Shown here one piece after another: positions 33,785 to 44,700 of a stretch of DNA of 64,000 nt. The stretch is from the NCBI RefSeq assembly GCF_047948215.1, contig NC_134467.1, forward strand, positions 35,865,020 through 35,929,019, written 5' to 3'. A program made the translations under genes and the position numbers. Source of the stretch: Lycorma delicatula (taxonomy: Eukaryota > Arthropoda > Insecta > Hemiptera > Fulgoridae). Below the pieces are notes generated by a model, which saw only the letters and a list, made by a program, of their open reading frames with translations, was not told the DNA's origin and made no database searches. Position 1 is the first letter of the stretch, and the number at the start of each line of letters is the position of its first letter.

Positions 33785-34277
33785 GGATGAATGAGGATGA
33801 TATTTATGAGTGTAAATGAAGTGTAGTCTTGTACATTCTCAGTTCGACCATTCCGTTCGAGGGAAACGATCTAGGACATTCAAGATGTCCGGACTAGGTC
33901 AACAGCGAAGGTAAAAGCTGAGTTTAAAATTCACCGGTATAAATGTCTACCTAGGTATTTACATCGGTGGCATCACAACGAGGCCTGGCTTATTAAAATG
34001 AGTTGTAAAACGTTAGAGGGTGAAAGACGACTTCCGTTATAGCCCATCAGGGCTATGATCTGGGGGAGTGGCAACCGGAAGCATCACAAGGTGAAAATCA
34101 TCCCCTATGGGGGTTGGTATGATCACAGGGGTTGAGTACAAGCCGTAGCGATTGGATTCGGTCCCTTCGTAACTGAAGGAGGAGGTTTTTTGTGGGTGAG
34201 AGCTCCGCACTGCCAACACACAGCGAGCCTGGCAGCGGCTGGTAGACCTTTTACCTCCCCCTACGTAAAAAAAAAGA

Positions 34278-34347
34278 ATAAATAACGGTTCAAAATGGTA
34301 TATTAATAAATAATTCCCACCCGTATAGGAACATTTTATGTGATTAA

Positions 34348-34391
<44 letters not shown>

Positions 34392-36049
34392 ATAGAACGC
34401 GCCATTTTTGTACTACAAAATTTTAAGCCATCGTATTTAATATCTGTCTTAATAAGACACAGATTATTAGAGACAGATACCACGTAATACGTTACAGGAA
34501 TATTGATTTATTGTAAAAACCCATTTCAAAAATGCTGATACATACAGAAAAGAACGAGCCTCTGCCAAACCTTTATTTACCCTTCTCAAAAAAATTAATC
34601 TTTCAAAATTCGTTATGTATACTATCTACTTGCATTGTCCGAGAAAAAAAATAAAAACTTCCAAATTTTACTTTGGTTTTTGTTTCATTAAAATTTGATT
34701 TTTTTTTTTAATGATTATTTCAGCATATAATTTGGAAGAGTGTTTATGGCAATACGGAACGAATGAAAAACGACATACTTAACCGGGATACTAACTAGAG
34801 ACATCCGGATGAAAAGCCGAGACGCTACCACTACACCTAAAAATTGGCGGAGTGGTAGCCATATGATAATTTGATTAGGAGATAATTTGAATTGAATCTG
34901 TTCAATTTGAATTCAATTCAATTTTGAATTGAATTTGTACGACCAATATTAAAAATTCTAACAGTCGTATTTGATAACAATAAAAGGGCTAAGGTTAAAA
35001 TTATGAAATTGAAATAAAAAATTTAAATTAATAATTAATGTACCGGAAAAAAAAAATAGTGAAAATATTTTAATTACAGAAATTTTTTGTAATTCGCAGT
35101 TAATATGAGCCACGCAAAAATGTATCGTCTTGAAAGAATTTTCAAGATTAAAAAAACCCACATTTGTCAGTACCTCACGCGTTGTGTGAAAAAGTTGCAA
35201 TTATTTTGTATAATTTTAGTGAATTTTTTAACAAAAGTTATGTATTTTTACACGATAACGATAAATAAATCAGTTTAAAAAAACTGAATCTCATTTTACG
35301 TCCCGAAGAGCAGACCGAATCGATGGCTGGCTTAGCTGTTAGTAGTAACTAAAAAGGAGATAATTTCATAATAAATTAATGCACAGATAAAAACATTTTT
35401 TTCTTTTTTATCTACTTTACTTTAAAAATAAATCTTGTTTATTTTACTTACTATGGGATTTAAAGATAAATAGTTAAGTAGAATTTAGTTAACCAAAACC
35501 GGGGAATAAGGGTAGTAAAGGATAAAGAGATGTAGCTCCATCACTATTCTGGTTTCATTACCTTTTACCTTTGTACCATCTGGATTAGTATTTGTTGTGT
35601 ATGTGGTTTGAGAACATCTGATGGTTTTAATCATTAACATACCAACGTTTCTATCCGAACGATCTAATTAAAGATGTGCTTGATTTTCTATCTCATTCGT
35701 ACAAACAAAAACCTCACACATAGGTATGTGGTATATTTAACTACGCTATCGTTTTGTACTAGAAACAGAAAAAAAAGTAAAGATTTGAGAGAAATTTATT
35801 AAACTTACTTTTACGAAATATTTACTCAATTAATTAATTATTTATATATTCAATTTACTTACAATGCTAACCTATAACTCATGCCGATATAGATTTTCTC
35901 ACCGGCCCGGAGACTGAAGTCCAGACATCCACTGTAGCAACCGCCAATCGGGTCAACTGCAAACACAAAGGATCACTGGACATTATTATGTCAAGGTCAA
36001 AATATCACTAACTCCAATTTTGTAACAGATTCAACTCTGAGGGTACCAC
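34278..36049. other. AT-rich stretch with (TA)n and an S2 head
   Basis: (TA)n lies at 34350-34384. The part 34763-34842 is a diverged S2 tRNA-like head on the minus strand (CATCCGGATGAAAAGCCGAGACGCTACCACT). A short self-complementary patch around AATTCAATTCAATTTTGAATTGAATT lies at 34907-34932. No gene is seen. Confidence 0.55.
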
Positions 36050-36196
36050 GATTTATCTTCTTAAAAGACACAACAGGATTCGCAAAAATTATGGTGTCTG
36101 CAATGAGATCCTGACCCAATGCGGAAAGCCCAAGATGCGACCGATGTGATGTTTAAGAGCAAACGATCGTCCAGCTGTTCCTGGTTTGTCCAAATA
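36050..36196 (+). pseudogene. Possible retroelement zinc-finger remnant, split by the DD41D transposon
   Basis: A plus-strand frame reads ESPRCDRCDV-stop-EQTIVQLFLVCPNT up to 36190, with a CxxC start and a later Cys, like the C-terminal finger regions of retroelement polyproteins. The sequence could continue at 37496-37580 across the transposon. Weak evidence; other readings are possible. Confidence 0.3.
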
Positions 36197-37495
36197 CAGG
36201 GTCCGGCAGATAAATCTGACGATTTTGAGGGATAATAATTAAACTGTGTTTCGTACTATTAAAACATTTAATATATCAAATTAAAGACGAAATTTTGCCA
36301 TTTTTAGTGAATTACTTCCATAGATTTTTTTTATGTGAACATTATGTCGTCCAAATGTTTTCCATTACTCCTCACATACTCGCTTAACCTCATTCTAAAA
36401 TTTGACATTACTCGCTCAATCATCACTTATGGAACCGCTTCAATTTCTCGTTGAATGGAGAGTTCTGCAATTGACTGTGGTCGACTACTGAAACTTTATG
36501 TTTGAGATACCCCAACAGAAAGAAATCACAAACAGCCAGATCAGGTGAACGCGCTGGCCAAGGAATGTCGCCAAATCGGGAAATCAAACGTCCAGGAAAG
36601 GTTTCTCGCAGAACATCGATTACGATTCTGGCCGTATGGGCGGTGGCACCATGCTGTTGAAACCAAATTTCATGTCCTTGAAAGTCATTCGGTTTCGGTC
36701 GCAGAAATTCATTCAATATATTTACGTATCGATGAGATGTTACTGTTACTCTGCGATTTAACTCCTCAATAAAATACGGCCCAATTATGCCGAAATTTGA
36801 AACCGCACACCACACAGTAATATATCGACTGTGAAGTAGTTTTTCAAGAATTTACCGTGGATTTTAACAGTAATTTTGTTTATTCACAAATCCTGACAGA
36901 TGAAAATACGTCTCATCACTTAAAAGAATAACGGCATCCTGGTGGACATTTTCGAGGATGACCTCACAAGCTGCTTTGCGAGACGCCTAATCATTTGAAT
37001 TAAGTCGCTGCACTAACATCATCTTGTACGGATGGAATTTCTGGTCAGTATGAAGAATTCGTCGTACACTTCGATCAGAAATGGCTAACGCAGCAGCATA
37101 TCTCGCTGCTGAACGTCGTGGAGACCGCGTAACAGTTAACCTTACTGCGTTAATGTTTTCAGGCGTTCTCAAAGTCCGTTTTCGTCCTGTAGGTTTCATT
37201 TTTAAAGCAGATGATATGTTCCTAAAATTCTTCACCCGCAACAATATCGTATTCCTACTAGGAACTGTCGCGTGTGGATTTATATTGAAATGTCTGCGAA
37301 ATAAACGCTGTGTTACAATAACCGAGTCATTATTTTTAAAATAGGCTTCGATCACAAACGCTAGTTGTTCACCCGACCACGACATACTGGCTACTGAAAT
37401 AGCATGAATAGACCTGTCGATGTACAACACATCTCATTGACAGTAGTGCCAACTTAACAATTACTAAAAAAATCAGATTTATATGCCGGACCCTA
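36197..37495 (-). mobile_element. DD41D Tc1/mariner-superfamily transposon, second family (copy C)
   Basis: Terminal repeats CAGGGTCCGGCAGATAAATC (36197) and its near-complement at 37472-37495 bound a 1299-bp element; the left flank is TA. The transposase is on the minus strand. These terminal repeats differ from those at 14737 and 50465, so it is a related but separate family. Confidence 0.9.
36423..37392 (-). pseudogene. DD41D transposase with stops and a substituted catalytic Asp
   Basis: The start is probably the ATG near 37383 (MSWSGEQLAFVIEAYFKNND). The helix-turn-helix part has ATVPSRNTILLRVKNFRN and the linker RTPENINAVRLTV; a stop follows LVQRLNSND near 36989. The first catalytic Asp is in LLSDETYFHL. 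The second motif reads FQQHGATAHTA, where His replaces the catalytic Asp (codon CAT at about 36650). The third is in LAVCDFFLLGYL, 41 residues on. A degraded stretch lies near 36830-36860. The substitution alone would abolish activity. Confidence 0.87.
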
Positions 37496-37612
37496 CATAT
37501 TTTAGGGGCTCGCTATAAGACATTCATGATCTTACCTCCGAAGCATTGGAATGATTGATCCACTCTGACCTATGTTTGTGATAAAAAGGTATAATAGATA
37601 TAACATCATTAA

Positions 37613-37912
37613 CCCATCGGGTTGGGCTAGTGGTTAACGCGTCTTCCCAAATCATTTGATTTGGAAAGTCGAGAGTTACAGCGTTCAAGTCCTAGTAAAG
37701 CCAGTTATTTTTACACGGATTTGAATACTAGATCGTGGATACCGGTGTTCTTTGGTGGTTGGGTTTCAATTAACCACACATCTCAGGAATGGTCGAACTG
37801 AGAATGTACAAGACTACACTTCATTTACACTCATACATATCATCATCATCCTCATTCATTCTCTGAAGAATTATCTAAAACGGTAGTTACCGGAGGCTAA
37901 ACAGAAAAAAAA
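37613..37912 (+). repeat. SINE family S1, full-length copy with target-site duplication
   Basis: AGATATAACATCATTAA (37596-37612) and AGATATAACATCTTTAA (37913-37929) form a 17-bp duplication with one mismatch. The head has an A-box match TGGGCTAGTGG and a B-box GTTCAAGTCC; the tail is CCGGAGGCTAAACAGAAAAA. Length is 300 bp. This is the clearest definition of the family. Confidence 0.93.
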
Positions 37913-38264
37913 AGATATAACATCTTTAATAATATTATAAATATTGCGATGTTCGTTCCAGTATATATATATATATGAAATAATAAAAAATATATTTATT
38001 TTTTTAAATCCGGCAATGGATTGCGTAACTTTTCGGCAAAGCCAGTCATTTTTTTGATAATGGTTAAACTGTGCAATTCAATCATTAGTGCTAATAAATT
38101 TGAACAGAGAAATTTTGAAAATTCTTTTAAAAATATAAAGACACACGTATACTTTTAATTAAACAAAATTGTGATTTTCTAGGAAGGCAGTGAAAATTTT
38201 TGGCTATTTTTATTTTTACGAAATACACAAACAGTAAGGGCTACAAAAAAAAAATAATTAAATA

Positions 38265-38466
38265 ACCCACCGGGTTGGTCTAGACGTATACTTATTGTCG
38301 TAAATAAGCTGATTTCGAAGTCGAAATTCTTAATATCAAATCCTAGTAGAAGTTGGTGTAATTTGAATTCGATTACTAAATAGTGAATAATGGTATTATT
38401 AAGGTGGTTGGGTTAAAATTAACCACACGTCTCAGGAATGGTCGGCCTGAGTTTATTTACATTTAT
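38265..38466 (+). repeat. SINE family S1 copy, diverged
   Basis: It has the head AACCCACCGGGTTGGTCTAG and the body to CTCAGGAATGGTCGGCCTGAG, ending where the RTE-like copy 6 begins, so its tail may have been displaced by that insertion. Confidence 0.82.
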
Positions 38467-38478
38467 ATTTATATTTTT

Positions 38479-39620
38479 TTTGTTGTCTTCAGTCATTTGA
38501 CTGGTTTGATGCAGCTCTCCAAGATTCCCTATCTAGTGCTAAACGTTTCATTTCAGTGTACCCTCTACATCCTACATCCCCAACAATTTGTTTTACATAT
38601 TCCAAACGTGGCCTGCCTACACAATTTTTTCCTTCTACCTGTCCTTCCAATATTAAAGCGATTATTCCAGGATGCCTTAGTATGTAGCTTATAAGTCTGT
38701 CTCTTCTTTTAACTATATTTTTCCAAATGCTTCTTTCTTCATCTATTTGCCGCAATACCTATTCATTTGTCACTTTATCCACCCATCTGATTTTTAACAT
38801 TCTCCTATAGCAGCGCATTTCAAAAGCTTCTAATCTTTTCTTCTCAGATACTCCGATCGTCCAAGTTTCACTTCCATATAAAGCGACACTCCAAACATAC
38901 ACTTTCAAAAATCTTTTCCTGACATTTAAATTAATTTATGACGTAAACAAATTATATTTCTTACTGAAGGCTCGTTTAGCTTGTGCTATTCGGCATTTTA
39001 TATCGCTCTTGCTTCGTCCATCTTTAGTAATTCTACTTCCCAAATAACAAAATTCTTCTACCTCCATAATCTTTTCTCCTCCTATTTTCACATTCAGTGG
39101 TCTATCTTTGTTATTTCTACTACATTTCATTACTTTCGTTTTGTTCTTGTTTATTTTCATGCGATAGTTCTTGCGTAGGACTTCATCTATGCCGTTCATT
39201 GTTTCTTCTGTAAATCCTTTTTACTCTCGGCTAGAATTACTATATCATCAACAAATCGTAGCATCTTTATCTTTTCACCTTGTACTGTTACTTCAAATCT
39301 AAATTGTTCTTTAACATCATTAACTGCTAGTTCCATGTAAAGATTAAAAAGTAACGGAGATAGGGAACATCCTTGTCGGACTCCCTTTCTTATTACGGCT
39401 TCTTTCTTATGTTCTTCAATTGTTACTGTTGCTGTTTGGTTCCCGTACATGTTAGCAATTGTTCTTCTATCTCTGTATTTGAACCCTAATTTTTTTTAAA
39501 TGCTGAACATTTTATTCCCGTCTACGATATCGAATGCCTTTTCTAGGTTTATAAACGCCAAGTATGTTGGTTTGTTTTTCTTTAATCTTCCTTCTACTAT
39601 TAATCTGAGGTCTAATTTTA
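38479..39620 (-). mobile_element. RTE-like retrotransposon copy 6, longest copy, includes polymerase motifs
   Basis: It extends from the poly-T/GTCTTCAGTC end at 38479 to about 39620 on the minus strand, roughly 1.14 kb, still 5'-truncated. It is the only copy in the window that retains the palm motifs of the reverse transcriptase. The class is RTE-like from the ordering of motifs and the conserved C-terminal domain; a database comparison would be needed to fix the clade. Confidence 0.88.
38489..39617 (-). pseudogene. RTE-like reverse transcriptase, palm to C-terminus, several lesions
   Basis: From 39617 downward: motif A as AFINLEKAFDIV (near 39550), motif B as VRQGCSLSPLLFNLYME (near 39340-39390), motif C as RFVDDIVILAES (near 39230-39265; FVDD in place of the usual F/YADD), then a frame break near 39197, the YLGSRITKDG region (39027-39060), a stop in LFTS-stop near 38935, the ALYGSETWTIGVSEKK region, a stop in NE-stop-VL near 38757, and the intact C-terminus to 38489. 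It lacks the endonuclease domain. Confidence 0.85.
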
Positions 39621-40635
39621 ATGATAAAATTTATTAATTACTTCGAATTCAATTAGAATATGAAGTGAACTACTTATTCGTACATTTCTTATTCATATAA
39701 AACAAATATGAATAGATATTATTTTTATTTTTTAATATGTATGAGAAGGACAGAGAAATCAGAAAAATATTTTGTTTTTTACTATTAAACATTTTTTTTA
39801 TTTTATTGATAATGTTCTTTTAAGTGATAGGTACAGAAAATCGATAAACTAAACTGAGTAATAAAATATATATTATTTATAAACTGAACAATATATTTTA
39901 TGATGTCATATTTTTTAAATTGAACGTGTCCACTAAAAAAAAAAAAAATAATAAAATTGACAATAACTGAATTATTCGGAGTAAAATAATACATAACTAA
40001 ATACCACTACATTTTTTTTATAGTAAAAAAAAAACTGAGAAATATTGCTTTTTACAGGCAAAAATAATTTTTATAAAAACCATTTTAAAATATATATTTA
40101 TTTCTAAAATAAAACATTTTAAGTAAAAAAAAACGTTTATATAGAATTTTATTAGTAATGAATCAACCCTGAAGTGTCAATCTGGGTGAACAAGGTTGTA
40201 TCCTATATAATTCCAAGGAACATAAAATTACCAATCAGTAATTTTATATTCTTTAATATGAAATAAATATCCCTAACAATATTTTAGAGGTATGAAAATA
40301 TACAGACAAAGATGGCCTTGGACTTTTTAACTTTCAATTGATGGATTTTTTTATACTGCTGTTCCACAGAGAGTAGACAATCATTTCTCATTATGCATCG
40401 AAAGGTTTTATCCCTTCTTTTAAATTGTTATTTCTACGGACGTAAATTTGATTTATATCAAAGAATCCATACTATCAGATTACACAATAAACGAGTTATA
40501 GAGTAACAAAGGTTTTATATACATAGCTAAACTCATTAGTATACGAGTTTTTTATAATTTTTTAGTACAAATTAAAGGTAATAAAACCATTCAGGAATTT
40601 TTTCCTGTAAAATATCTATAAAATACTTTTTTTTT
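39621..40635. other. AT-rich non-coding stretch
   Basis: Homopolymer-rich; no gene or repeat recognised. Confidence 0.5.
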
Positions 40636-40833
40636 CTGTTTAGCCTTCGGAACCACCGTCAAGTATTACTTCAGAGGATGAATCTGAGGATATGTATGAG
40701 TGTAAATGAACTGTAGTCTTTAGAAGACTTAGGTTAACCATTTCTGAGATGTGTGGTTAATTGAATCCCAACCAACAAAGAACACTGGCATCCAGTATTA
40801 AAATCCGCAAAAAAGTTATTCTTGCGTTTAATA
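40636..40833 (-). repeat. SINE family S1 copy, left part, split by a DNA transposon
   Basis: The tail and body of S1 up to GTTATTCTTGCGTTTAATA. The missing head resumes at 42147-42230 (TTGAATCTTAGAACTCTCG through CCAACCCGGTGGG), beyond the transposon. The transposon is therefore younger than this SINE. Confidence 0.88.
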
Positions 40834-42146
40834 CAGAGTTTCCCATATAAAACGCAACCCATCAATCACTCATCCATGACATTTCAAAAATCAAGCTTAC
40901 TCCCTTACTCGTTACTGAAATGGACTCGTCCAACATTTGAACATCGCGGCGACGCAGTAGAACACTACCGATAGTAAAAACAATGCATTCATAACGTTCA
41001 GTGTATTGGTAGAGACAAGATGGTGTTTTCATTGTCGAGTTGTACTTTAGTACGAAATCAGCGATTGGAGTGCAAGATTTGTTTCTCCATAAGTACCCGC
41101 ATAAACCAGCTCCTAACAAAACATCAGTATTAAGGTTAGTCGCAAAATTTAGAGAGATCGGTTCTGTTAAGAACAAGGAACACAAAAGATCTGCGTCGGT
41201 GTTGAATACACATACAGTCACTGAAATCAAAGACCGATTACTCCCCTCGCCAAATAAATCGATCAGACGTTTGTCTGCTGATATTAATTTGTGTAAATCG
41301 ACTGTTCATCGGGCGACCAAACGATTACAATTACGACCTTATCGCATTCAAACTGTTCATCGACTTCTTGATCCCGACAAAGAAAAACGGTTACAATATT
41401 GTCAACGGTTCCGTCGATTTCTGCGTGAGGGAATTACCGTTATGGATTCGTTATTTTTCACAGATGAAGCACGGTTTCATTTGGATGGCTACGTAAACAG
41501 TCAAAACAGTAGAATTTGGAGCGCTGAAAATCCCCACGTTTATCACGAAAAACAATTACACCCGCAGAAGTCGGACGTGTGGTGCGCGATATCGCGGAAG
41601 AAAATAATCGGTCCTATTTTTTTCGAGTACACCATTAATGCAGAACGATATCAGGATATTTTATTTCAGTTCATCGCACTCTTGGGAGAGGAAGATAGAC
41701 ACTGCCAGTTACAACATGACGGTGCGACATCCCACTACGCAGTTTCAACTTCTGATTTCGTCGAGGAATTCTTTGGTAATCGTGTTATCGGTCGAGGCTT
41801 GTTGCTACCAAGATCTCCAGATTTGACTGCGGCGGATTTTTTTCTACGGGGTTACCTCGAGGAAAAAGCCTACAGCAACAAACAACGAACACTTGAACTA
41901 TTGAGATTCGATATTGAACAAGCTGTATTAAATATCCAGCCACAAACTTTGAAAAAAGTTGCAAGAAACGATGTAAAAAGAAAAGAAGCTTGTATTCAAG
42001 AAGATGACGGCCACTTCCAACATTTACTCTAAATGTAAGGTAATGGATGGTAAAAATAAAAATTACATTTACATTTACACATACCATTTTATTATTTCAA
42101 TACCTACCGATATAAGGTTGGGTTACGTTTTATATGGGACATCCTG
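40834..42146 (+). mobile_element. Tc1/mariner-superfamily transposon, DD38D type, nearly intact (copy B)
   Basis: Terminal inverted repeats of about 28 bp share TCCCATATAAAACG and AACCCA; the left end starts CAGAGTTTCCC and the right, in complement, CAGGATGTCCC. The left flank is TA; the right reads GA, a likely mutation of the TA duplicate. Length is 1313 bp. One uninterrupted transposase frame fills it. The insertion lies inside an S1 SINE. Confidence 0.92.
41013..42032 (+). CDS. DDxD transposase, open over 330+ codons
   Basis: The enzyme would cut at the terminal repeats and insert at TA. The open frame runs from just after a TAG at 41010 to a stop at 42030-42032. No ATG occurs at the expected start; VFIVELYF at 41025-41048 corresponds to residues near 10 of the homologue at 6822, so the first few codons are damaged or a non-ATG start is needed. 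The helix-turn-helix region holds KTSVLRLVAKFREIGSV and the linker STVHRATKRLQLRPYRIQTV. Catalytic residues are all present: FTDEARFHLDGYV (first Asp), LQHDGATSH (second), LTAADFFLRGYL (third), with 38 residues between the last two. It ends with a CIQEDDGHFQHLL-type C-terminus typical of the family. Confidence 0.88.
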   Translation, partial: RQDGVFIVELYFSTKSAIGVQDLFLHKYPHKPAPNKTSVLRLVAKFREIGSVKNKEHKRSASVLNTHTVTEIKDRLLPSPNKSIRRLSADINLCKSTVHRATKRLQLRPYRIQTVHRLLDPDKEKRLQYCQRFRRFLREGITVMDSLFFTDEARFHLDGYVNSQNSRIWSAENPHVYHEKQLHPQKSDVWCAISRKKIIGPIFFEYTINAERYQDILFQFIALLGEEDRHCQLQHDGATSHYAVSTSDFVEEFFGNRVIGRGLLLPRSPDLTAADFFLRGYLEEKAYSNKQRTLELLRFDIEQAVLNIQPQTLKKVARNDVKRKEACIQEDDGHFQHLL

Positions 42147-42230
42147 GAAAATTTGAATCTTAGAACTCTCGACTTCAAAATCACCTGATTTGCGATGATG
42201 AGTTAACCAATATACCAACCCGGTGGGTTT
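42147..42230 (-). repeat. SINE family S1 copy, right part (tRNA-like head)
   Basis: Continuation of the copy at 40636-40833 after the transposon; ends in the A-box side ACCAACCCGGTGGGTT. Confidence 0.85.
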
Positions 42231-42249
42231 ATTTATTCATTTATTTTTT

Positions 42250-42520
42250 ATATTTAGCTTCTTGAACCACTATAATGTATTACTATAGATATAAAGATAT
42301 GTATAAATATAAATGAGGTGTAATCTTGTACAGTCTCAGATCGATCATTTCCGAGATGTGTGGTTAATTAAAATCCAACCACCATTGAACACCAGTATCC
42401 ACGATCTAGTATTCAAATCTGTATAAAAGTAACTGCCTTTATTAGTATTTAAACCTTAGAACTCTTGACTTCGAAATCAGATGATTTGGAAAGGGAGTTC
42501 ACCAATAGACCAACCCGGTG
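42250..42520 (-). repeat. SINE family S1 copy
   Basis: A near-complete diverged copy: eroded tail TATTTAGCTTCTTGAACCAC, body ATCCACGATCTAGTATTCAA and head TTCACCAATAGACCAACCCGG. It lies 20 bp from the preceding SINE in the same orientation. Confidence 0.85.
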
Positions 42521-43462
42521 TGTAAAAATTATATTAATTTACTGAAAAGTAAAGTTAAAAATTTAACACTTCTACAATGAAACACATTGTACATTTGTGT
42601 ATACAAATACACAGGAGGTTTTAGGTTGTTTACTTAAAAAAAAAAACGTTGACCAAATCAGTTGATCAAGTTATTTTATTAAAAAAATAAAAAAACTAGT
42701 ATTTTATAACAACAATTTTTTTTTTCAAAAATAAAATTTAATTACACTGAAAACGAAGTGTTATAATTAATTTTATGATTTACAGGAAAGTTGGCAAAAT
42801 GAGAGAAATGAAACTGTTTTTCTCCTATAATATAATTTTATTGCGTAGAAGTAAAGTTGAGTTAATATTTATAAATATACTTGATTTAATGAAATGTTTT
42901 TATTGGCACAAATAAAAATATTAGCATAATAAATTTTTTAATAAAAAAAAGCAGTAAATAATTTTTTTAAATCCACTGTAACCATTTTGTGTATATATGT
43001 ACGCAAAAATTTCTTCTTCCTGAATAATTAACTTGTAGCGTTAAAATTTAATTTATAACTTTATAACTTTGTTTCTTAATTTATTAATATTAAAATTAGT
43101 TCATTGAACTTCAAAACACGTCCCAGACGTAATTTAGTAGCATGTTACTATTATTATTATTACAAATAAATTCAACCCATAAATTCTAATTATTTTATCA
43201 AGATTTAAACAACATAATCTTATGAAAATTTATATTACCTTTAAAATGATCGTCTGTAGAAAATAATTGTGTGTGCGTGCGCGTGCGCGTGCGCGCGAGT
43301 TAAAAATAATATTATGAAAAACTAGTATGAATTCATAAATTTTTAAAAGATAATTTTTCTAAAATCTATATATTTATATATACTTAAATAAAAATGAATG
43401 TTTGTCCCGTATGCGTTCCTATACCATTTATACGATTATGATGAAATTTTTTCTTTTTTTTC
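42521..43462. other. AT-rich non-coding stretch
   Basis: Includes a GT/GC run at 43269-43297. No gene is seen. Confidence 0.5.
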
Positions 43463-44170
43463 CCCCTACCGACCGGAACCAGACCCCCAATTAGGCATGA
43501 ACACGGATCCGGGAGGTGCCTTTGGCTTTAGTTACCAGACGAGGGAAACGCCACGCCCGGCTATGTCGTTCACGGCCACCATCACCCAGCAACCGGAACT
43601 CGATCCTTTGTCCTTCGCCTCTAACGGGGTCACTCCCGGAGGGACGGCCCCGCCGGGACTCCGGCATTTTAGCTCAGGGGCTCGAGAGTCGCCATACTCT
43701 ACCCGTCCACCCGTGCTTGGACGAGCGAACAGTTCCGTATGGAGCTGTCCCTCACCCCCTCGCTACACGATATTTGAGTTGCAATATTCCCGACGCAAAC
43801 ACCGTCACAGTGTCGAAGTCTATCGAACAACGTTTCAACGTTGGTCCTTACCTCGAAATGCCCAGTTACGGCAGTACAGTCGCGGCGTTCCTCATCAAAC
43901 CACAGGCACTGGTATATCACGTGTTCCGGCCTATCTAACTCTCGACAGTAGGGGCAGAAGAGGTCTTCAGCTCTTCGTGGACACACGTATGAACGAAAGA
44001 CCCCATGGCCGGTCAGGATTTGTGTCAGCCAGAATCCCAGTTCGCCAAACTTCCTCTCGGCCCACGGCTCAATGTGTGTGTTCAAACGATGCGTCCACCT
44101 CCCTTTGTGAATGCGATGAAACTTTGGAAGTTGTTATGCGCACGCCCGCGAAGGTTTCTGAATTAGTGTG
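43463..44170 (-). mobile_element. R1-like retrotransposon 3' fragment
   Basis: On the minus strand the ORF2 end (43699-44130) is followed by a GC-rich 3' region ending GGTTCCGGTCGGTAGGGGG and an A-rich end (T-rich at 43449-43463 on the plus strand). The large plus-strand frames 43398-44180 and 43516-43938 lie antisense to it and are not genes. Confidence 0.83.
43699..44130 (-). CDS. R1-like ORF2 C-terminal fragment with zinc finger
   Basis: It begins with GRWTHRLNTHIEPWAERKFG, then FWLTQILTGHGVFRSYV, then the C-x2-C-x7-H-x4-C finger CPYCRELDRPEHVIYQC and WFDEER. These are the same landmarks as in the R1-like copies at 28.8, 33.2 and 48.8 kb. The polymerase is missing through 5' truncation. 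The frame is intact over about 140 codons. Confidence 0.82.
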   Translation of the reverse strand, partial: LPKFHRIHKGRWTHRLNTHIEPWAERKFGELGFWLTQILTGHGVFRSYVCPRRAEDLFCPYCRELDRPEHVIYQCLWFDEERRDCTAVTGHFEVRTNVETLFDRLRHCDGVCVGNIATQISCSEGVRDSSIRNCSLVQARVDG

Positions 44171-44189
44171 GATCCGCTAGGTGGATAAA

Positions 44190-44700
44190 TATATATATAT
44201 TTCACTTTCTTGTGGACACAACTGCCGTAATTTTAATTTTGCGCCAATCACTTTCAAATTCTTCCCTAAAAAAAACTCAACCCAAAATCTCCGTCGAGTT
44301 TCTTAAAAGTCAAAATCGGACCATTGGAGTGAAATGGGGGGAATTTTTCCGAAAAAAAACAAAATATTGCTATAACGTTTTTATTAAGTGAAACATCGAA
44401 TTCGTTTAAAGTTCCTACAATTCTTTTGATAAAAGTTGAAACTTATGTAAGTATAGTTTTTTTGATATTACCAACCATCGGTCCAGGGAATGGAAAAAAT
44501 GGGGTATTCAAGATAAAAAAATCATACCTCTCAGGCACAGCAACGAATCAGGTTAAATTGGTCATTAGTCCTCTAAACATTACCTAAAACGTTAATCTGA
44601 AACAATTTTTGATATGACCAACCCTTACGGCAAGGGATGATCAAATTTTTTCGGGAAAATATTTTTGGGTTATAAATATAAAATCAAACATCAATTACGC
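44190..44700 (+). repeat. Repeat family X copy, longest
   Basis: It starts at a (TA)n run and TTTCACTTTCTTGTGGACA, which recurs at 47605, and aligns with 4054-4560 in reverse complement. Blocks: ACTGCCGTAATTT, CAATCACTTTCAAATT, CGAGTTTCTTAAAAGTCAAA, AAATCGGACCATTGG, TCGAATTCGTTTAAAGTTCC. Non-coding. Confidence 0.68.

Larger units (their letters stand above)
32432..33858 (-). repeat. SINE family S1 copy, split by an R1-like element, with target-site duplication
   Basis: The SINE parts are 32432-32496 (tail) and 33785-33858 (body). The repeat GAGGGAAACGATCT at 32418-32431 and 33859-33872 is the SINE target duplication in family P. Copy 1 of P (23262-23275 in reverse complement) has the single, uninterrupted site, so it serves as an empty-site control. 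The SINE is 5'-truncated (no tRNA-like head). Confidence 0.88.
31800..34277 (+). mobile_element. Family P copy 2: R1-like retroelement 3' region carrying nested insertions
   Basis: Family P sequence occupies 31800-32431 and 33859-34277, split by a SINE that is itself split by an R1-like element. The right end has CGAGCCTGGCAG, ACCTTTTACCTCCCCCTACG and an A run, the style of R1-group 3' ends in this window. A possible decayed frame (GTEVEFLKATRTKFRFCEQH region, 32250-32310) is shared with copy 1 on the corresponding strand, but I cannot tell coding from non-coding conservation. The left limit is approximate. Confidence 0.65.

Noticed and set aside
43398..44180. 260-codon plus-strand frame, the second longest in the window
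   Set aside because: It lies antisense to the R1-like ORF2 end and 3' region on the minus strand, which show clear domain motifs.
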